In this document: piece by piece, positions 7,152-9,818 of the stretch | Position numbering within the stretch: the first letter of the stretch is position 1 | How the letters are laid out: every line of letters begins with the position of its first letter | Source: JAJDNW01 sp039714495 | Lineage (GTDB): Bacteria > Desulfobacterota > Desulfobacteria > Desulfobacterales > B30-G6 | Assembly (NCBI GenBank): GCA_039714495.1 | Contig: JBDLJD010000151.1 | Coordinates: forward strand, 1 to 9,818 | Reading direction: 5' to 3' | Length of the DNA stretch: 9,818 nucleotides | Made by a program: the position numbers and the translations under genes | Notes under the pieces: model-generated | Told to the model about the DNA's origin: nothing | Databases searched by the model: none | Seen by the model: only the letters and a program-made list of their open reading frames with translations

Positions 7152-7555
7152 TATATTTTTACGATACCGGGCTCGTTTGCTGGCTGTTAGGCATCCGGGA
7201 ATCTGGCCAGCTGGCATCACATCCCCTGCGGGGGAATATCTTTGAAACATTTATTTTGTCGGAACTTATGAAAGCCCGTTTAAATTCGGGTGAAAAAGCA
7301 CGGTTCCATTTTTGGAGAGACAGCAACGGTAATGAGGTTGATGTCATTGCCGATGCTGGGACAAAGCTGATGCCCATCGAGATCAAATCAGGTCAAACCC
7401 TCAACCGTGACTTTTTTATTGGGCTGGAACGATGGATGAACCTGGCCGGGAGCCAGGCAACCTTACCCACTTTGATCTACGGTGGTATGGAAAAATCCAC
7501 ACACAAAGGTATCAATATCTACAGCTGGGATGCTGTGCCGCAAGTACTTGAATGA
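7115..7555 (+). pseudogene. truncated AAA_14/DUF4143 protein: nuclease-like C-terminal domain only
   Basis: From about 7148 the protein (KLYFYDTGLVCWLLGIRE...) matches the C-terminal part of the intact ATPase at 7800-8981 (KLHFIDSGLACHLLGIRE), including HPLRGNIFE. It also keeps the PD-(D/E)XK-like pattern: the Glu of IFE, NEVD, then PIEIKSG about 13 residues later. The ATPase half (Walker A and B, sensor, winged helix) is missing and is replaced by about a dozen codons translated from the promoter-like palindrome. The reading frame itself is undamaged to its TGA stop. The first ATG in frame is 7115 (TTG 7109 is also possible); there is no clear ribosome-binding site. Probably a deletion remnant, but an expressed single-domain protein is not excluded. 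Confidence 0.75.
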
Positions 7556-7644
7556 ATTTCCTTATATTCAACAGTTTGATCTTTCCTGCATGATTCAGAT
7601 AAATGCTAACCAAACCGTTGATTATTAATTATTATAACAGGTTG

Positions 7645-7680
7645 TCTTAGTGCCTTATAGTCTTCGTGGCAAAAAAAATT
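7645..7680 (+). repeat. degenerate half copy of the 'CTTTGTG' dispersed repeat
   Basis: CTTAGTGCC (7645-7653) and CTTCGTGGCAAAA (7661-7673) parallel CTTTGTGCC and TTTGTGGCAAAA in the right arm at 2295-2325. The opposing arm is absent. The rest of 7556-7690 is A/T-rich and shows no gene. Confidence 0.45.
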
Positions 7681-7696
7681 CAGACGGATGCTGAAG

Positions 7697-7729
7697 ATGC
7701 AATTTGCATAGCTTAATGTAATTTTACAT
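7697..7729. promoter_or_regulatory. two small perfect palindromes upstream of the ATPase gene
   Basis: ATGCAATTTGCAT (7697-7709, one central base) and ATGTAATTTTACAT (7716-7729, two central bases) are perfect palindromes 6 bp apart. Both have the form ATGxAA...TTxCAT, and the large palindrome that follows also carries ATGCAT. A row of related sites of this kind suggests binding positions for a dimeric DNA-binding protein. Confidence 0.45.
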
Positions 7730-7737
7730 CAGGCTCG

Positions 7738-7784
7738 AAAATATGCATAAATTATAAGTTGAATTGACAATTTATGCATATTTT
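7738..7784 (+). promoter_or_regulatory. perfect 16-bp inverted repeat overlapping the ATPase promoter
   Basis: AAAATATGCATAAATT (7738-7753) and AATTTATGCATATTTT (7769-7784) are exact inverted repeats around a 15-nt spacer. A -35-like TTGACA (7764-7769) straddles the inner edge of the right arm, and GATAGT (7785-7790) is a possible -10 at a short 15-bp spacing. The ATG follows at 7800. Overlap of a palindrome with promoter elements is the usual layout of a repressor operator; the protein that binds is unknown. Confidence 0.6.
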
Positions 7785-7799
7785 GATAGTTTGCATGCC

Positions 7800-8981
7800 A
7801 TGATACACCGCACCCTGGAAAATAAGCTACTTGAACTTGCGGGCTACTATCCAGCAGTTGTCGTTACCGGTCCCCGACAGTCAGGAAAAACGACCCTGTG
7901 TCGGATGGTGTTCCCGGACAAACCATATGTTTCACTGGAAGCCCTTGATAAGAGGGAATATGCCGGTAATGATCCCCGCGGGTTCCTTGCAGAGTATGCG
8001 GGCGGTGCCTTAATCGATGAAATTCAGCACGTTCCTGACCTGCTCAGTTATTTGCAAAACGATATAGATGAGCGCTCTGAGCCCGGCCGATTTATCCTGA
8101 CCGGTTCGCAGCACTTTGGCCTGTCACAATCCATTTCCCAAACCTTAGCAGGGCGTTGCGGTATTTTAGTTCTTTTGCCGCCCAGTCTCGGAGAGCTCCT
8201 GGCTTTCCCGAACGCGCCAAAAGATCTGTTTTCTGTTCTCTGCCAGGGAGCTTATCCCAGGATTTTCGATCAGAACATTCCAGCCCATCAATGGCTTGCC
8301 GATTATATAACCACCTATGTCCAACGCGACGTTCGTGAAGTTGTCAATGTTGGAGATCTGCACGCCTTTTCCAGCTTTCTCAAGCTCTGTGCCGGCCGCA
8401 CGGCCCAGGAAATCAACCTTTCGGCGATTGGGGGTGATGCCGGGGTTTCGTACAACACCATTCGTTCCTGGCTGTCAGTACTGGAAACAAGCTACATCAT
8501 CCACCGCCTGCCCGCCTGGCACATCAACATTCGCAAACAGGTCGTCAAAGCTCCCAAGTTGCATTTCATCGATAGCGGGCTCGCCTGTCATCTGCTCGGC
8601 ATCCGCGAACCGGAGCAGCTCTATCATCATCCACTGCGGGGGGCTATTTTTGAAAGCTGGGTTGTTGCTGAAATTTTCAAAGCGCATGTGCATAGCGGTG
8701 ACCAACCCCGTATTTTTCACTACCGGGAAACACGGGGAATTGAAATCGACCTGCTCATCGAACGATTTCAGAGCCTGGATGCCATCGAAATCAAATCAGG
8801 CGCCACTATATCCAAATATTTTTTTAAGAACCTTGAACGCTTTCACGGTCGTTTGAATAAAACTTCATCAGAGCGATTGTTGAGAAAAAGCATTGTTTAC
8901 GGCGGCGATTCAATCCAGCAACGGTCCACAGTGCAGGTTCTACCCTGGCGAGATATTCTCAAGCTGATGGCATCAGTCTAA
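7800..8981 (+). CDS. AAA_14/DUF4143 family P-loop ATPase
   Basis: The 393-aa protein has the two-domain structure of the widespread AAA_14-DUF4143 ATPases, whose cellular role is poorly known. The ATPase domain has Walker A GPRQSGKTT (24-32), Walker B ALIDEIQ (70-76; Asp73, Glu74) and the sensor strand ILTGSQ (99-104). A winged-helix region follows (about 165-235). The DUF4143 part carries a PD-(D/E)XK-nuclease-like pattern: Glu285 in IFES, GIEID (313-317; Glu315, Asp317) and AIEIKSG (328-334; Glu330, Lys332). ATG 7800 is chosen because MIHRTLENKLLEL is the usual beginning of the family; an in-frame TTG at 7764 would lie inside the operator palindrome. The ribosome-binding site is weak. A truncated paralog precedes it. 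Likely controlled through the palindromes at 7697-7784. Confidence 0.92.
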   Translation: MIHRTLENKLLELAGYYPAVVVTGPRQSGKTTLCRMVFPDKPYVSLEALDKREYAGNDPRGFLAEYAGGALIDEIQHVPDLLSYLQNDIDERSEPGRFILTGSQHFGLSQSISQTLAGRCGILVLLPPSLGELLAFPNAPKDLFSVLCQGAYPRIFDQNIPAHQWLADYITTYVQRDVREVVNVGDLHAFSSFLKLCAGRTAQEINLSAIGGDAGVSYNTIRSWLSVLETSYIIHRLPAWHINIRKQVVKAPKLHFIDSGLACHLLGIREPEQLYHHPLRGAIFESWVVAEIFKAHVHSGDQPRIFHYRETRGIEIDLLIERFQSLDAIEIKSGATISKYFFKNLERFHGRLNKTSSERLLRKSIVYGGDSIQQRSTVQVLPWRDILKLMASV

Positions 8982-9000
8982 AACCGGAAACAGAACCAAA

Positions 9001-9082
9001 ACACCTGCCCAAGTGTAGAACAACGGAGGCCAAACGGCCGTGTGTTTCAGCTGCTTGGGGAGGCTGAAGAGCGGTTGTTCTA
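9001..9082 (+). ncRNA. possible structured RNA: three-way junction with pseudoknot
   Basis: TAGAACAAC (9016-9024) pairs with GTTGTTCTA (9074-9082) as a closing 9-bp stem. Inside are two hairpins, GGCC-AAAC-GGCC (9028-9039) and TTCAGC/GCTGAA (9046-9051, 9063-9068). The loop of the second hairpin, with its last stem base (CTTGGGGAGG, 9054-9063), is complementary at 9 of 10 positions to CCTGCCCAAG (9004-9013) just upstream, which could form a pseudoknot. There is no T-run, so it is not a standard terminator. It lies between the ATPase stop and the acylase remnant and matches no RNA family I recognise. It may instead be an end of a mobile or REP-like element. The strand is assigned by analogy with the neighbouring genes only. 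Confidence 0.4.
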
Positions 9083-9093
9083 AGTTTATATAA

Positions 9094-9818
9094 ATGTGTA
9101 AATATGAACTTTTAAGGGCTGCGGCCATTCAGGGACTTGGCGAAGAAAAAGGACGCGAGCTGGTACCGGCCCTTACCTTTCACGGCCCCTACATGGCGCT
9201 TCCCGGGTTGCATGATCCCGCGGAAGGAATTCCGGCTAATCAGGAGTTTCCGGTCGCCGCCGGAAACAGCGACTCTGAATTCAGCGATCAGCTCATTACC
9301 TCAATGCTGCGGGCTGATGACCAGATCAGGCGGATCTCCGGTTTGCAGGGCAATCAGGTCCATAGTAATTTAAGGAGAACTGAAAACAGAGAAGATAACT
9401 GTCAGGATCAGCCGGCACGGTCCGATCATAAACGCCATAGCTGACAACTTATCCGCTGACACTCCTCCCCTTGCCCTGCACAGTGTGGCAGATGCCGCCC
9501 AAGGGCAAATCGCGTTCTGCATGAATATCATCAAGGCTTCAAATTGGCAGGAATTCAAGGATGCGCTCATTCTTGTCAGAACACCGGTCTGGAATTGGGG
9601 GTATGCGGACAATAAAGGGAATATCGGATATAAACTCAACGGAAAAATCCCCATACGCTCAAAAGGAAAAAACGAATTTAACGTCTCAAGTGATGAAGGA
9701 CATACAATCAGATACCCATTCCCGATTCGGGCTCAAACTGTCCCAATACATAGTTCAAGCTGTTGCCGGTTCCGAATCAGATGATGAAAGGCTCATCACC
9801 CTGAGCAAGTATCTGAAA
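9094..9818 (+). pseudogene. penicillin acylase family (Ntn-hydrolase) pseudogene, runs off the window
   Basis: Three reading frames carry successive parts of one penicillin-amidase-family protein. Frame 1 (9094 to about 9384) has YELLRAAAIQGLGEEKGREL, typical of the alpha-chain region. Frame 2 (about 9377-9722) has EKITVRISRHGPIINAI, then SNWQEFKDAL and YADNKGNIGYKLNGKIPIRS, the diagnostic family segment (usual form YADxxGNIGYxxxGxIPIR). Frame 3 (9723-9818, open at the window end) reads RFGLKLSQYIVQAVAGSESD..., plausibly a later part. So there are at least two frameshifts. The N-terminus before about 9097 is missing. The conserved SNNW block with the catalytic N-terminal Ser of the beta chain, expected between frames 1 and 2, is absent; the segment between the second and third parts is shortened. 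The gene is certainly inactive as an acylase. Confidence 0.8.

Noticed and set aside
7556..7690. Gene or RNA in the A/T-rich gap between the two DUF4143 copies
   Set aside because: No open frame with a start and ribosome-binding site, no strong fold, only a degenerate repeat half copy.
7764..7799. TTG start for the ATPase, giving 12 extra residues
   Set aside because: These codons lie within the perfect palindrome and -35-like element, and the family usually begins at MIHRTLE-like sequence, so ATG 7800 is preferred.
9016..9082. Integron attC recombination site
   Set aside because: The ends are AGAACAAC/GTTGTTCT and do not fit the RYYYAAC...GTTRRRY core sites. There is no cassette array around it.

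Overview
The window looks like a chromosomal segment of a Gram-negative bacterium, most likely a Desulfobacterota (deltaproteobacterial) species. This is inference. It rests on exported c-type heme proteins beside a fatty acid cis/trans isomerase, on AAA/DUF4143 ATPases in paralogous copies, and on dispersed short repeats of the 'CTTTGTG' and 'CGCAGAC' kinds. I cannot name a species.

Layout. (1) Bases 1-609 hold the remains of a minus-strand gene for a small secreted protein. It is split by a 251-bp hairpin-rich insertion (158-408) that looks like a non-autonomous MITE. (2) Bases 610-4773 hold two plus-strand genes for exported proteins, each with one CXXCH heme-attachment motif: a TolB/PD40-type beta-propeller protein and the fatty acid cis/trans isomerase Cti. 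They are separated by a 126-bp gap with a dispersed inverted repeat, and probably form one envelope-stress unit. (3) Bases 4882-6870, convergent to cti, encode a 5'-nucleotidase/UshA-type metallophosphoesterase with a signal peptide and a C-terminal transmembrane anchor. Its roughly 240-bp upstream region contains hairpins. (4) Bases 7100-8981 hold two related AAA_14/DUF4143 genes: first an N-terminally truncated copy that keeps only the nuclease-like C-terminal domain, then an intact 393-aa ATPase. Each is preceded by a palindrome built around the same ATTGACAATTTA core, and the intact gene has two further small palindromes upstream. (5) Bases 9001-9082 can fold into a three-way-junction RNA with a possible pseudoknot. 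(6) Bases 9094-9818 hold a frameshifted, internally deleted penicillin-acylase-family pseudogene that runs off the window.

How it works together. The clear functional unit is the propeller/Cti pair, with Cti converting cis to trans acyl chains in phospholipids to stiffen the membrane. The nucleotidase is an independent periplasmic scavenging enzyme. The outer parts of the window (1-609 and 7100-9818) are a zone of gene decay and repeats: three broken genes, a MITE-like insertion and repeat debris. The most unusual signals are the palindromic control regions of the ATPase copies, the folded element at 9001-9082, and the two-cytochrome Cti arrangement.
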